Assembly: GCF_004799035.1 (NCBI RefSeq)
Contig: NZ_MWIO01000023.1
Span: forward strand, 1 to 40,638
Direction of reading: 5' to 3'
Source of the DNA: Rhodanobacter lindaniclasticus
Lineage (GTDB): Bacteria > Pseudomonadota > Gammaproteobacteria > Xanthomonadales > Rhodanobacteraceae
Length of the DNA: 40,638 nucleotides
This document shows, one piece after another, positions 11,593 through 19,810 of this stretch (the stretch's first letter is position 1; the number at the start of each line of letters is the position of its first letter). Made by a program: the position numbers and the translations under genes. The notes below the pieces were generated by a model. It saw only the letters and a program-made list of their open reading frames with translations, made no database searches and was not told the origin of the DNA.

Positions 11593-12288
11593 ATGCATGC
11601 CGCCGCCCGCACCTGCTTCATGGTCAGCGCAACCGGCGCCCATCGGGTCGAAACGATCGCCGGCGCGCGCCACGCCTGGCGCTTCCGGCCGCATTTCCAC
11701 GCCGGCGACGAAGTCGTGCGGATGTTGGCCGGGCGAGCGCGGCTGCGTCTCCCCGATAGCTGCCGAGACGTCGTGGCCGGCGATACCGTCGTGGTGCCGG
11801 CGGGCGTGGTTCACCGTTTCGAACCAGTGGACGACAACGGCTGGGCCTTCGATTCGCGCTTCGTGTCGACTGCCGCGAACGACGCCGCCATGCCGGGCTC
11901 GCGCCATGCGCTCGGCGCACAAGCCATGGCCCTGCTCGCCGGGCGATCGTCACTGCACACCGACGTGGAGGCCATCGCACAGGCCTGCGCCGTATCCGCC
12001 GGTCACCTGTCGCGTACGTTCCGCCGGGAGACCGGCACCAGCCTGCACAACTTCCACGTCCTGCTGGCCCTGCACAAGGCCAAGGCACTCTTGCGCAACC
12101 AGGCGTCGATCATCGACGCGGCGCTCGACACGGGCTTCTGCGACCAGGCCCATCTCAACCGCGAATTCGCCCGCACGTTCGGCATGACGCCCGCCGCCTT
12201 CCGTCAGGCTTGGGCGACGGCCGCCTGGGCCGCGTCCGGATCGAGGTCCAGCGCCATGTACAAGGTTCCGGGCAGCGGGTTGTCGTAA
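11593..12288 (+). CDS. AraC-family transcriptional regulator with cupin sensor
   Basis: 231 residues. The N-terminal cupin domain (about 15-85) has HFHAGDEVVRMLAGRARL and the PAGVVHRF motif typical of AraC ligand-binding barrels. The C-terminal AraC DNA-binding domain (about 115-210) has two helix-turn-helix units: DVEAIAQACAVSAGHLSRTF, and ASIIDAALDTGFCDQAHLNREF ending GMTPAAFRQ. After the normal domain end about 25 extra residues (rich in Ala/Ser) are encoded entirely by sequence antisense to the next gene; they are probably unstructured. It starts seven bases after the thioesterase gene and may be the third gene of the uvrA transcript. Target and ligand are unknown. Regulators of this size often control a nearby exporter, but none is seen here. 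Confidence 0.87.
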   Translation: MHAAARTCFMVSATGAHRVETIAGARHAWRFRPHFHAGDEVVRMLAGRARLRLPDSCRDVVAGDTVVVPAGVVHRFEPVDDNGWAFDSRFVSTAANDAAMPGSRHALGAQAMALLAGRSSLHTDVEAIAQACAVSAGHLSRTFRRETGTSLHNFHVLLALHKAKALLRNQASIIDAALDTGFCDQAHLNREFARTFGMTPAAFRQAWATAAWAASGSRSSAMYKVPGSGLS

Positions 12289-12725
12289 TACGGCGCCACC
12301 GGACGAAAGCCCAGCGCGACATAAAGCTGCCGCGCCGCCGCCATCGACGCCAGCGTATCCAGCAGCACGCGCGCATAGCCGGCTCGCGCCGCCCACGCGA
12401 TCGCCGCTTCGGCCAGTTGCCGCCCCAGCGCCTGCCCGCGTGCCGCCGGACGCACGTAGAGGCGCTTGATCTCGCACACGCCCGGCTGCAGCCACGGCCG
12501 CAAGGCCACGCAACCCGGCGTGGCTCCCGCACTGTCGCGCGCGAGCAGGATCACGCCGTTCGGTGGCGCGTACTTGCCGGGCAGTTGGGCCAGTTCCGTG
12601 GCCACGTTCTGAAAGGAAAGATCGATGCCGAGGCTGTCGACATATTCCGTGAACAGTTGGCGCACGGTATCGATATCGTCCGGCAGACTGGCGGGTGCGA
12701 TGGCGACGGTCGGGGCGGCAGGCAT
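12204..12725 (-). CDS. GNAT-family N-acetyltransferase
   Basis: 173-residue acyltransferase of the GNAT fold using acetyl-CoA. Motif A is clear: CEIKRLYVRPAARGQALGRQL, with the R/Q-x-x-G-x-A/G acetyl-CoA loop as RGQALG. It is followed by YARVLLDTLASMAAARQLYVALGFRPV (motif B), ending YYDNPLPGTLYMALDL. The pattern resembles the YncA/GlyAT-like stand-alone acetyltransferases; the acceptor is unknown. Its 3' end overlaps the 3' end of the AraC gene by 85 bases in convergent orientation. Downstream residues DPDAAQAAVAQA form an extended tail, so part of the overlap is in poorly constrained sequence of both proteins. Confidence 0.86.
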   Translation of the reverse strand: MPAAPTVAIAPASLPDDIDTVRQLFTEYVDSLGIDLSFQNVATELAQLPGKYAPPNGVILLARDSAGATPGCVALRPWLQPGVCEIKRLYVRPAARGQALGRQLAEAAIAWAARAGYARVLLDTLASMAAARQLYVALGFRPVAPYYDNPLPGTLYMALDLDPDAAQAAVAQA

Positions 12726-12872
12726 GCTCGGTCACTCGCGCGAGGTTCCCCGCACGATAGCGAACCCGCACCGCGAATACTTGAATGGTTCTGACCAGAC
12801 GCACACGCCGCCGACGCGCCCTGCACGCGTGGTCGTTATGATGGCCGTTCGGTCCCCACCATGGAATGCACC

Positions 12873-14321
12873 ATGACCCCAGCCCGCTCTCTCCTCGCGT
12901 TTGCCTGCCTCACCGCCCTGGCCGGCACCGCCAGCGCCCAGGCAGCCGACAACACGACGCTGACCTTGTACCGCTCCGACAGCCCCACGCTGTACGCCAG
13001 CCAGGGCGGCGATGTCGACGCTGGCTACGCGGTGGTGCGCGAGCAGCGCTCGCTCACGCTCGCCGCGGGTACCCACGACGTGGCCATCGGCAACTTGCCC
13101 AATGCGCTGGATGCCGAAGCGCTGTCGCTGGCCTTCCCCGGCAACGATGCCACGGTGATCTCGCAGCGATTGTTGCTGGCGCAGGGCAACGACGGCGCGT
13201 TGTCCGGCCTGGTTGGACAGGAGGTCGACGTGCTGGGCAGCAACGGCGAATCGCTGGCCAACGGTATCTTGCTGCGTGCCGGCAACGGCCTGCTGGTCCA
13301 CGGCGTGACCGGCACCACGCTGGTGCACGACTATGCAGCGGTGCGCAGCAGTGGCGGCAGCTTCCCGCTCGGCTCCACCCTCAGCCTGCACGTGGATGCC
13401 GCCCGCGCCGGTCAGACCCACGCCGTGCTCAGCTACCCCACGGGCGGCCTGGGGTGGCGCGCTGCCTATGTGGCGACGCTGCAACCGGGCAACGCCTGTC
13501 GCATGCAGTTCGAATCGCGCGCCAGCATCGCCAACCGCAGCGGACGCGACTGGCAGGACGCGCAGGTCACCCTGATCGCCGGCGAGCCGAACATGGCCAA
13601 GGGTTCGGCACCGCGCCCGATGATGGCGATGGCGCGCGGCTACAGCGCCAAGGCCGAGGCGATGCCGCAGCAGGACAGCCTGGGCGACTACCGCAGCTTC
13701 ACCCTGCCCGGCAAGGTGAGCCTGCCCGATGGCAGCGTCAGCCAGGTACCGCTGTATGCCACGCGAAACATGGAGTGCGCGCGCACCACCTTGCTCGACA
13801 ACGGCAACACCTACCAGCCGCAGCAGCCGGTGCTCACGCGCGACTTCGTCCAGGGCAGCGGCAGCATCGTCAGCACCCTGCAACTGAAGGCCTTCGACAG
13901 CCTGCCGGCCGGCTACCTGCGCGTGCTCACGCTCGACCGCCACGGCGTGCCGCAATTCATCGGCGAGGGGCGCATCAACGACACGCCCAAAGGCAGCGAT
14001 GCCACGATCACCTTGGGCACGCCGTTCGACCTGCGCGCCGAGCGCACGCGCACCAGCTTCCACGTGGACAAGGACGGCCGCACGCTGGACGAAGCCTTCC
14101 GCATCGAACTGAGCAACGCCGGCGACAGCGCACGCACGGTGACCGTGCGCGAACACCCCAACCGCTGGCGCGAGTGGACGCTGGTCTCCTCCAGCAGCAA
14201 GCCCGTCAACCAGACCACCGACACGCTGGAGTTCCACGTGCAGGTCCCCGCCAACGGCAAGGCCACGCTGAGCTACGCGGTACGTTACAGCTGGAGCGCC
14301 GACGAGCAGCCGCAGCAGTAA
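12873..14321 (+). CDS. secreted DUF4139 domain protein
   Basis: 482 residues: signal peptide (cleavage near SAQA|ADN), then an N-terminal beta-rich region (about 25-170) and the DUF4139 domain (about 175-480), which includes LSYPTGGLGWRAAYVATL, NRSGRDWQDAQVTLIAGEPN and the final NGKATLSYAVRYSW. The DUF4139 family is widespread and its function is unestablished; most members are secreted or periplasmic. ATG 12873 is chosen because the signal peptide starts there; an in-frame ATG at 12861 adds four residues. A TATGAT -10 candidate lies at 12837-12842. It is followed after 16 bases by an enoyl-CoA isomerase-like gene with its own ribosome-binding site, so the pair may be co-transcribed. Confidence 0.83.
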   Translation: MTPARSLLAFACLTALAGTASAQAADNTTLTLYRSDSPTLYASQGGDVDAGYAVVREQRSLTLAAGTHDVAIGNLPNALDAEALSLAFPGNDATVISQRLLLAQGNDGALSGLVGQEVDVLGSNGESLANGILLRAGNGLLVHGVTGTTLVHDYAAVRSSGGSFPLGSTLSLHVDAARAGQTHAVLSYPTGGLGWRAAYVATLQPGNACRMQFESRASIANRSGRDWQDAQVTLIAGEPNMAKGSAPRPMMAMARGYSAKAEAMPQQDSLGDYRSFTLPGKVSLPDGSVSQVPLYATRNMECARTTLLDNGNTYQPQQPVLTRDFVQGSGSIVSTLQLKAFDSLPAGYLRVLTLDRHGVPQFIGEGRINDTPKGSDATITLGTPFDLRAERTRTSFHVDKDGRTLDEAFRIELSNAGDSARTVTVREHPNRWREWTLVSSSSKPVNQTTDTLEFHVQVPANGKATLSYAVRYSWSADEQPQQ

Positions 14322-14337
14322 GGAACCGGAGTCCGCC

Positions 14338-15096
14338 ATGCTCAACCTGATCACCCATGACCACGCCATCCGCGAGCTCCGGCTCGCCCGCCCGCCGGTC
14401 AACGCGCTGAACCTGGAACTGCTGCAGGCGCTACGCAAGGCCATCGACGACAGCGTGCGCGACGATGTGCGCGGCATAGTGTTGTCCGGCGCGCCCGGCC
14501 TGTTCTCCGCCGGCGTCGACGTGCCCGCCCTGCTGCAACGCGACCGCGCCGGCGTGCGCGAGTACTGGCGCGAGTTCTTCGCCCTGTGCGGCACGCTGGC
14601 GCGCGCGCCGATCCCGCTGGTCGCGGCAATCACCGGCCACAGCCCGGCCGGCGGCGCGGTGCTGGCGCTGTTCTGCGACTACCGGGTGATGGCCGACGGC
14701 CCGTACCGGATCGGCCTGAATGAAGTCCAGGTCGGCCTGATCGTGCCCGAGGCGATCCAGCTCGCGCTGCGCCGCGTAGTCGGCACCTACCGTGCCGAGC
14801 GCCTGCTGGTGGCCGGCGCCATGATCGAATCGGCCGACGCGCTGGCCTGTGGCTTCGTCGACGAAACCACCGCCGTCGAGCAGGTCACCACCCGCGCCCT
14901 GCGCTGGCTGGACGAACTGCTGGCGCTGCCCGCGCACGCCATGCTCACCACCCGCCGCCTGGCCCGCGCCGATCTCGCCAACGCCTATGCCGACATGGAC
15001 TCCCTGCCACTGGACGACTTCGTCGAAGCCTTCTTCCATCCGGAGACGCAGGCCACCTTGCAGGCACTGGTGGCACGGCTGAAGAGCAAGAGCTGA
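14338..15096 (+). CDS. enoyl-CoA isomerase-like crotonase family protein
   Basis: 252-residue crotonase-fold protein acting on acyl-CoA. The oxyanion-hole blocks are present (LFSAGVDV; GHSPAGGAVLALFCDYRVMADG). In the active-site segment IGLNEVQVGLIVPEAI the first hydratase glutamate (Glu144 of rat crotonase) is kept. At the place of the second (Glu164) the sequence GTYRAERLLVAG aligns Arg. Hydratases need both, whereas delta3-delta2-enoyl-CoA isomerases manage with one, and the wording of the motif resembles mitochondrial ECI1. I therefore favour an isomerase for unsaturated fatty-acid oxidation, without excluding another crotonase activity. Its start has AAGGA upstream. It converges on the acetyltransferase at 15103 with only six bases between stops. 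Confidence 0.8.
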   Translation: MLNLITHDHAIRELRLARPPVNALNLELLQALRKAIDDSVRDDVRGIVLSGAPGLFSAGVDVPALLQRDRAGVREYWREFFALCGTLARAPIPLVAAITGHSPAGGAVLALFCDYRVMADGPYRIGLNEVQVGLIVPEAIQLALRRVVGTYRAERLLVAGAMIESADALACGFVDETTAVEQVTTRALRWLDELLALPAHAMLTTRRLARADLANAYADMDSLPLDDFVEAFFHPETQATLQALVARLKSKS

Positions 15097-15102
15097 CTCC
15101 GC

Positions 15103-15627
15103 TCAGGGTTCCCAGATCATGTGCACGTCCGCGCGCGCATAGTGCGATCCCGCGCGCGGCGCGGGGTGGTGGCGGAAGCCGACGCTTTCGTACAGCGTCA
15201 GCGCCGGTCCGAGCTTGCTGCTGGATTCCAGGAACAGTTCGCGCGCGCCGAGCGTGCGGTAAAGCTCCAGCGCCGCCTCCATCAGCAGGCGGCCGACGCC
15301 GCGGCCACGCGCGGCGGGCGACACCGCCATCTTGGTGAGTTCGTAGACGCCGTCGCCCTCGTGTTTCAGCGCGACAGTGCCGATCGCATGCCCTGCCCCG
15401 TCGATGGCGAACAGGATGTGGCCGCCATTCGCCAGGATGTATTTCTCGGGGTTGCCGAGTACCTCGCGGTCGTAGTCTTCGACCGTGAACCAGTGCTCCA
15501 GCCACTCGATATTGAGCGTGGCGAACGCCGCGCGCCAGCATGGGTCGAAGCCGACGATGCGCACGTCCTGTCGTGGCCCGGATGCCGCGATGCGCGCATC
15601 CCGCGTGTCAGTGTCCGGCGCGGTCAT
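15103..15627 (-). CDS. GNAT-family N-acetyltransferase
   Basis: 174 residues, GNAT fold. Motif A YELTKMAVSPAARGRGVGRL shows the acetyl-CoA-binding RGRGVG loop, followed by FLESSSKLGPALTLYESVGF (motif B). The N-terminal FTVEDYDREVLGNPEKYIL and GHILFAIDGAGHAIGTVALK resemble the MarR-associated GNAT proteins. ATG 15627 is chosen over the frame's upstream extension because it overlaps the sulfurtransferase stop as ATGA, as do the other junctions of this operon. Last gene of the FKBP-DUF1289-NUDIX-sulfurtransferase-GNAT operon. The acceptor substrate is unknown. Confidence 0.85.
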   Translation of the reverse strand: MTAPDTDTRDARIAASGPRQDVRIVGFDPCWRAAFATLNIEWLEHWFTVEDYDREVLGNPEKYILANGGHILFAIDGAGHAIGTVALKHEGDGVYELTKMAVSPAARGRGVGRLLMEAALELYRTLGARELFLESSSKLGPALTLYESVGFRHHPAPRAGSHYARADVHMIWEP

Positions 15628-16478
15628 GCGTTCCCCGTCGCCACCGGCCGCGACGGGTCGCTGACCCAGCCGCTCCACGACGGTGCGTATAGCCGCGAGC
15701 CGTGCAGGCCGGCGTGTTCCATCGCCAGCAGGTTGTGGCAGGCGGTGACGCCGGAGCCGCACATGTGCACGACGCGCGACGGCGCGGTGGCGCCGAGTAT
15801 GGCGGTGAATTCCTCGCGCAACTGCGCCGCCGGCTTGAAGTGACCGCTGGCGTCGAGGTTGTCGGCAAACGGACGGTTCAGCGCACCGGGCACGTGGCCG
15901 GCGGCGCGATCCAGTGGCTCGGTGTCGCCGCGGTAGCGCGGCGCACCACGCGCATCCAGCAGTTGCCCGGAAGCACCTCCGGCGACCGCGTCGTGGTCGA
16001 GCAACATCCGGGTGACGTCATAGCGCAACGAAACGTCGCTGTGCGGCCGTGGCGCAGGCTCGCCGCGTTCGACGGGTTTCCCCGCCGCCGTCCAGGCGGC
16101 CCAGCCGCCGTCGAGTACCGCGGCAGGGATGCCCACCAGGCGCAGCAGCCACCACAGTCGTGCGGCGGCCAGCGCGCCGCCAGCGGCGTCATAGGTCACC
16201 ACCTGCATGCCGTCGCGCCAGCCCCAGCGCGACAGCAACGTGCTGAACGCCGTCTCCAGCGGCAATGGGTGACGGCCCAGGCCTTCGGCCTGACGCGACA
16301 GGTCGGACAGATCGCGATCGAGGCTGGCGTAGATCGCCCCGGGCACGTGGCCTTGCGCGTAATCGCGCGCGCCGCTGGCGGGGTCGGAAAGCTCGAAGCG
16401 GCAATCCACGATCAGCACATCGCCGGGTGCCAGCGCGGCGAGCGCATCGACGTCGATCAAGGTGGTTTTCAGGCTCAT
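15624..16478 (-). CDS. sseA: 3-mercaptopyruvate/thiosulfate sulfurtransferase (tandem rhodanese)
   Basis: 284 residues with two rhodanese domains. The N-terminal, inactive one begins at about residue 10 (IVDCRFELSDP, ARDYAQGHVPGAIYASLDRDLS). The C-terminal one has LLDARGAPRYRGDTEPLD, AGHVPGALNRPF and the active-site loop HMCGSGVTAC. CGSGVTA is the mercaptopyruvate-type loop (thiosulfate enzymes usually have CRKGVTA), so sulfur transfer from 3-mercaptopyruvate is favoured. The start ATG 16478 overlaps the NUDIX stop by four bases. Gene symbol by analogy with E. coli sseA. Confidence 0.88.
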   Translation of the reverse strand: MSLKTTLIDVDALAALAPGDVLIVDCRFELSDPASGARDYAQGHVPGAIYASLDRDLSDLSRQAEGLGRHPLPLETAFSTLLSRWGWRDGMQVVTYDAAGGALAAARLWWLLRLVGIPAAVLDGGWAAWTAAGKPVERGEPAPRPHSDVSLRYDVTRMLLDHDAVAGGASGQLLDARGAPRYRGDTEPLDRAAGHVPGALNRPFADNLDASGHFKPAAQLREEFTAILGATAPSRVVHMCGSGVTACHNLLAMEHAGLHGSRLYAPSWSGWVSDPSRPVATGNA

Positions 16479-17068
16479 GCGCGGTCCATCCTCTCCAGCA
16501 GGTTGCAAAGCATCGCGGCGGTGGCGCCCCAGATGCGGTGCCCGGCGTGGACGAATTCGGCCATCGGCCGTTGCTGCCCACGGAACTCCATCGTGTAACG
16601 ACGCAGGTTGGCCGGATCAAAAAGGAATGTCAGCGGCACCTCGAACACTTCGGCGACTTCATCGGGCGACGGATAAAGGCGTGCCTCGGTCGCGATGCTC
16701 GCCACCACCGGGGTGACGCAGTAGCCGCTGATCGTCTCGAAGCGATCGAGGAAACCCAGCGGCTTCACCAGCGCGCGATTGAGGCCGATCTCCTCCTCGC
16801 TCTCGCGCAAGGCGGTATCCACGGCATCGGCATCCTGCGGCTCGCTGCGTCCGCCCGGAAACGACACCTGACCAGCATGCGCCGGCAGCCGTGCGTCGCG
16901 CACGGTGAATACCAGCCGTGGCTGCACGCCTTCGCGGATGCCGAGCAACACGGCGGCCGGCAGGCGCGCCTGATCGCCGAGCCATTCGTTCATCTCGGCG
17001 TGATTCCAGGCCGGACCTTCGGGCGGCGCGGACAACGGCCGCAGCGCCTGCAGCAGGGTATCCATCAT
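16475..17068 (-). CDS. NUDIX hydrolase, NudL/CoA-pyrophosphatase type
   Basis: 197-residue NUDIX enzyme. The segment LVFTVRDARLPAHAGQVSFPGG immediately before the Nudix box matches the extra motif of coenzyme A pyrophosphatases (UPF0035/NudL), quoted here in part as HAGQVSFPGG. The box GGRSEPQDADAVDTALRESEEEIGL (catalytic core RESEEEIG) lacks the first conserved Glu, as in that subfamily. Likely role: hydrolysis of CoA or CoA derivatives to 3',5'-ADP and phosphopantetheine. Two adjacent ATGs (17066-17068 and 17063-17065) could start it; the first overlaps the DUF1289 stop as ATGA, so I use 17068. It sits inside a five-gene operon. Confidence 0.86.
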   Translation of the reverse strand: MMDTLLQALRPLSAPPEGPAWNHAEMNEWLGDQARLPAAVLLGIREGVQPRLVFTVRDARLPAHAGQVSFPGGRSEPQDADAVDTALRESEEEIGLNRALVKPLGFLDRFETISGYCVTPVVASIATEARLYPSPDEVAEVFEVPLTFLFDPANLRRYTMEFRGQQRPMAEFVHAGHRIWGATAAMLCNLLERMDRA

Positions 17069-17253
17069 GGTCGGCGACCGGGCAGCAGCACGTCCATCAC
17101 GTGGCGGCGTTCGGGATCGCTCATCGCGCGCCAGCGACCGATCTCCTCGCCGCTGCGGCGGCAGCCGATGCAGTAACCGTGGCCGTCCAGTCGGCACACG
17201 CCGGTACAGGGAGTCAGGGGCGGAACTGGCTGCGGCGCGGGATCGTTCGGCAT
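17065..17253 (-). CDS. DUF1289 small cysteine-motif protein
   Basis: 62-residue cytoplasmic protein of the DUF1289 family. The diagnostic pattern is present: PCTGVCRLDGHGYCIGCRR (two Cys-x3-Cys-like pairs: C16, C20, C28, C31), followed by GEEIGRWRAMSDPERRHVM. Four cysteines at this spacing suggest metal or Fe-S binding, which is inferred, not shown for the family. It lies 26 bases after the FKBP gene and overlaps the NUDIX start by four bases. The start ATG 17253 follows from the short N-terminal PNDPAPQP linker normally seen in the family. Confidence 0.88.
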   Translation of the reverse strand: MPNDPAPQPVPPLTPCTGVCRLDGHGYCIGCRRSGEEIGRWRAMSDPERRHVMDVLLPGRRP

Positions 17254-17279
17254 GTCGAAGCATGTTACCACCGGCGGTT

Positions 17280-18032
17280 TCAGGACCGCGGCGGCTTGAT
17301 CTCGATCAGTTCGATCACGAACTGCAGCGCCTCGTTCGGGCCGATGCGCGGCAGTGCGCCCTCCTCGCCGTACGCCAGCCGCGAGGGGATCACCACCTTC
17401 CAGCGATCGCCCACGCGCATGCGCGGGATCACGTCGCGCCAGCCGGGGATGACATTGTCCACCGTGATGGTGGCCGGCGCGCCGTGCGCCCAGGTGCTGT
17501 CGAACTCGGTGCCGTCGACCAGCATGCCGCGGAAGTTCACCACCACCGTGCTGGTCACAGTCGGGTGCACCGTGCCGCTGCCCTTGTGCAGTACCGCGTA
17601 CTGGATGCCCGACGGCAACTGCACCACGCCCGGCTTCCTGCGGTTTTCCGCCATGAACGCCGCGCTCTTGCTCGCGTTTGCCGCGGCGATGCGCTTGAAC
17701 TCGGCCATCGCCTCGCTGTGCATCTGCAGCTGCAGGCGTTGCAACTGCGCCTGCATCTCGCCGATCGACACGCTCGGTTGGTGACGGGCGTAGGCATCGG
17801 CGATCGCACGCTGCAGGGTGGGCAGATCCACCTCGGGCGCCCCCCCGGCGAAGCGGCTGCCGATCTGGTAGCCGATCGCGTAGGACAGCTTGACCTTGTC
17901 CGGTTTCGCCGTGCTGGCGGCTTGCGCGGGCCCGCCTGCCTGCGCCGCATATGCCGGCAGCACGCCGCCCGACAACACGCCGATCAGCAGCCACGCCGCC
18001 AGATGTGTCACGCCTTTCGCCATCGAATCCAT
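17280..18032 (-). CDS. periplasmic FKBP-type peptidyl-prolyl isomerase
   Basis: 250-residue exported foldase of the FkpA/Mip type that isomerises Xaa-Pro bonds. Signal peptide (residues about 1-31, ending PAYAA|QAG); FKBP N-terminal helical dimerisation domain (about 45-130: KLSYAIGYQIGSRF, then long Gln/Lys/Ala helices); and the catalytic FKBP domain (about 138-248) with LPSGIQYAVLHKGSG, VVVNFRGMLVDGTEFDSTW, VIPGWRDVIPRMRVGDRW and IPSRLAYGE. Two ATGs (18032 and 18023) could start it; the upstream one has GGCGAG four bases before it. First gene of the minus-strand operon to 15103 and divergent from the enoyl-CoA hydratase gene across 124 bases. Confidence 0.9.
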   Translation of the reverse strand: MDSMAKGVTHLAAWLLIGVLSGGVLPAYAAQAGGPAQAASTAKPDKVKLSYAIGYQIGSRFAGGAPEVDLPTLQRAIADAYARHQPSVSIGEMQAQLQRLQLQMHSEAMAEFKRIAAANASKSAAFMAENRRKPGVVQLPSGIQYAVLHKGSGTVHPTVTSTVVVNFRGMLVDGTEFDSTWAHGAPATITVDNVIPGWRDVIPRMRVGDRWKVVIPSRLAYGEEGALPRIGPNEALQFVIELIEIKPPRS

Positions 18033-18156
18033 GCTCGCCGTGGTGAAGTGTCGCGGCCACGCACACCTGCCGCGATGCATACGCGAGTTGAGAACCCCGC
18101 CATCGGCAAAGGTTCCCGCTGCTACCATCGTCGGCCTGCATTCACAGGAACCGGCC

Positions 18157-18939
18157 ATGGCCTATCGCAATCTGGAACTCGGCAACCGCGGTGCGGTGCG
18201 CTCGATCGTAGTGAACCGCCCGGACAAGCTCAATGCGCTGGATCGCCAGACCCTCAACGAGCTGACCCTGGCCTTTGCCCAGGCCGCGCAGGACGACGCC
18301 GTGCGCGCGGTGGTGCTCGCCGGCGCAGGCGAGAAAGCCTTCGTGGCCGGCGCCGACATCAGCGAGATGAGCGGCTACACCAGCGTGCAGGCGCAGGCAT
18401 TCTCGCGCGCCGGTCAGCGCCTGATGACAAGTATCGAGCGGCTGGGCAAGCCGGTTATTGCACGTATCCAGGGTTTCGCCCTGGGCGGCGGCATGGAGCT
18501 GGCGATGGCCTGCCACCTGCGCGTGGCCAGCGAGAAGGCGAAGTTCGGCCAGCCGGAAATCAACCTGGGCCTGATCCCCGGCTTCGGCGGCACCCAGCGC
18601 CTGCTGCGCCTGGCCGGGCGCAGCGCCGCGCTGGAGCTGTGCCTCACCGGCGCGCCGATCAATGCACAGCGCGCGCATGAGCTCGGCATCGTCAACCGCG
18701 TGGTGGCGCCCGAAGCACTGGACGAAACCGTCGACGCGCTGGCCGACCAGCTCGCCGCCGCCGCGCCATTGGCCGCCGCCGGCATCCTCGACGCCGTGCT
18801 GCAAGGCGGCGAGACCTCGCTCGACCAGGGACTGGAATTCGAGACGCAGGGCTTCGCGCTGATGTTCTCCACCGAGGACATGCGCGAGGGAACGCGCGCG
18901 TTCCTGGAGAAGCGCAAGGCGGCGTTCAAGGGCGTTTGA
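18157..18939 (+). CDS. enoyl-CoA hydratase
   Basis: 260-residue crotonase hydrating 2-enoyl-CoA in beta-oxidation. All catalytic elements are present: the oxyanion-hole motifs AFVAGADISEM and GFALGGGMELAMAC, the first glutamate in FGQPEINLGLIPGFGGTQRL (shown partly: GQPEINLGLIPG), and the second in LAGRSAALELCLTG. This contrasts with the paralogue at 14338, which lacks the second glutamate. The start ATG 18157 follows AGGAA; the frame is open upstream to 17890 but only as antisense of the FKBP gene. It could serve fatty-acid or branched-chain amino-acid breakdown; the specific substrate is not readable. Converges with the XRE regulator gene (25 bases apart). Confidence 0.93.
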   Translation: MAYRNLELGNRGAVRSIVVNRPDKLNALDRQTLNELTLAFAQAAQDDAVRAVVLAGAGEKAFVAGADISEMSGYTSVQAQAFSRAGQRLMTSIERLGKPVIARIQGFALGGGMELAMACHLRVASEKAKFGQPEINLGLIPGFGGTQRLLRLAGRSAALELCLTGAPINAQRAHELGIVNRVVAPEALDETVDALADQLAAAAPLAAAGILDAVLQGGETSLDQGLEFETQGFALMFSTEDMREGTRAFLEKRKAAFKGV

Positions 18940-18963
18940 ATCGTCCAGCGGGAGCGGCGGGAG

Positions 18964-19761
18964 CTACTGCGCCAGCTCCCGCAGCCGCTGCGCCGTGGCC
19001 GCATCGGCCGGCACGAAGGCCTCCAGCGCCAGCTCCGCCAGAGTGATATCCACCGGCGTGCCGAACACGGTGGTGGTGCTGAGCATGGAGAGCAACTGGC
19101 CGTCCACCTCCAGTTGCAGCGGCACGGCGATGACCGAGCCGGTGTCGGCCGGCGCCATGTCCGCTGGCGCGGGCAGGGCCTGCAGTTCGCGCAGCAGAGC
19201 GATCAACTGCGGGTCGTGGCTGGCGTCGATCTGCTGGCGCAGGGGGTGCAGCAGGTGCGCGCGCCACTGGCCGAGGTTGCGGATGCGCGGGGCGAGGCCG
19301 CCCGGATGCAGGCTCAGGCGCAACACATTGACCGGCGGTTCGAGCAATTCCGGCGCGACGCCGCCGAGCAGGCGCAGCGTGGCCTGGTTGCTCGCAACCA
19401 GCTGCCAGTAGCGATCCACCGCCAGCGCCGGACAAGGTTCCAGGCCCTTCAGCAGCAAGTCGATGGTGGCACGCGCGGTGGCGAGCGCGGGGTCGTCCAG
19501 CGCGCGTTCGCGGAAGGCCGGGGCGAAGCCCGCGGCGACCAGCAGCGCATTGCGCTCGCGCAGCGGCACGTCGAGGTACTCGGCCAGATGCAGGATCATC
19601 TCGCGGCTCGGGTTGGCGCGACCGGACTCGACGAAACTCAGATGGCGCGTGGAGATCTCCGCACCGGTGGCGAGGTCGAGCTGCGACAGGCGCCGGTGCC
19701 GGCGCCATTCGCGCAGCAGGTCGCCGATGGGGCGCTGGGGGTCGAGGACGTGGGCGTTCAT
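18964..19761 (-). CDS. XRE-family regulator with MmyB-like ligand-binding domain
   Basis: 265 residues. The N-terminal Cro/C1-type helix-turn-helix (about 11-65) reads GDLLREWRRHRRLSQLDLA, then ISTRHLSFVESGRANPSREM, the signature of this large subfamily. The C-terminal MmyB-like domain (about 95-260) starts ALAVDRYWQLVASNQATLRLL and includes VNVLRLSLHPGGLAPRI and LQLEVDGQLLSMLSTTTVFGTPVDI; it is thought to bind a small lipophilic ligand. Regulators of this kind usually control an adjacent oxidoreductase or hydrolase gene. Here it is the last gene of an operon with an NTF2-like protein and a hydrolase, so autoregulation through the 17-bp palindrome at 21109 is likely. Confidence 0.9.
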   Translation of the reverse strand: MNAHVLDPQRPIGDLLREWRRHRRLSQLDLATGAEISTRHLSFVESGRANPSREMILHLAEYLDVPLRERNALLVAAGFAPAFRERALDDPALATARATIDLLLKGLEPCPALAVDRYWQLVASNQATLRLLGGVAPELLEPPVNVLRLSLHPGGLAPRIRNLGQWRAHLLHPLRQQIDASHDPQLIALLRELQALPAPADMAPADTGSVIAVPLQLEVDGQLLSMLSTTTVFGTPVDITLAELALEAFVPADAATAQRLRELAQ

Positions 19762-19810
19762 CGTGTGAATGATGCGGCAGGCGCGCGCCGCGTGCGCGCC
19801 CCTGCCGGCA

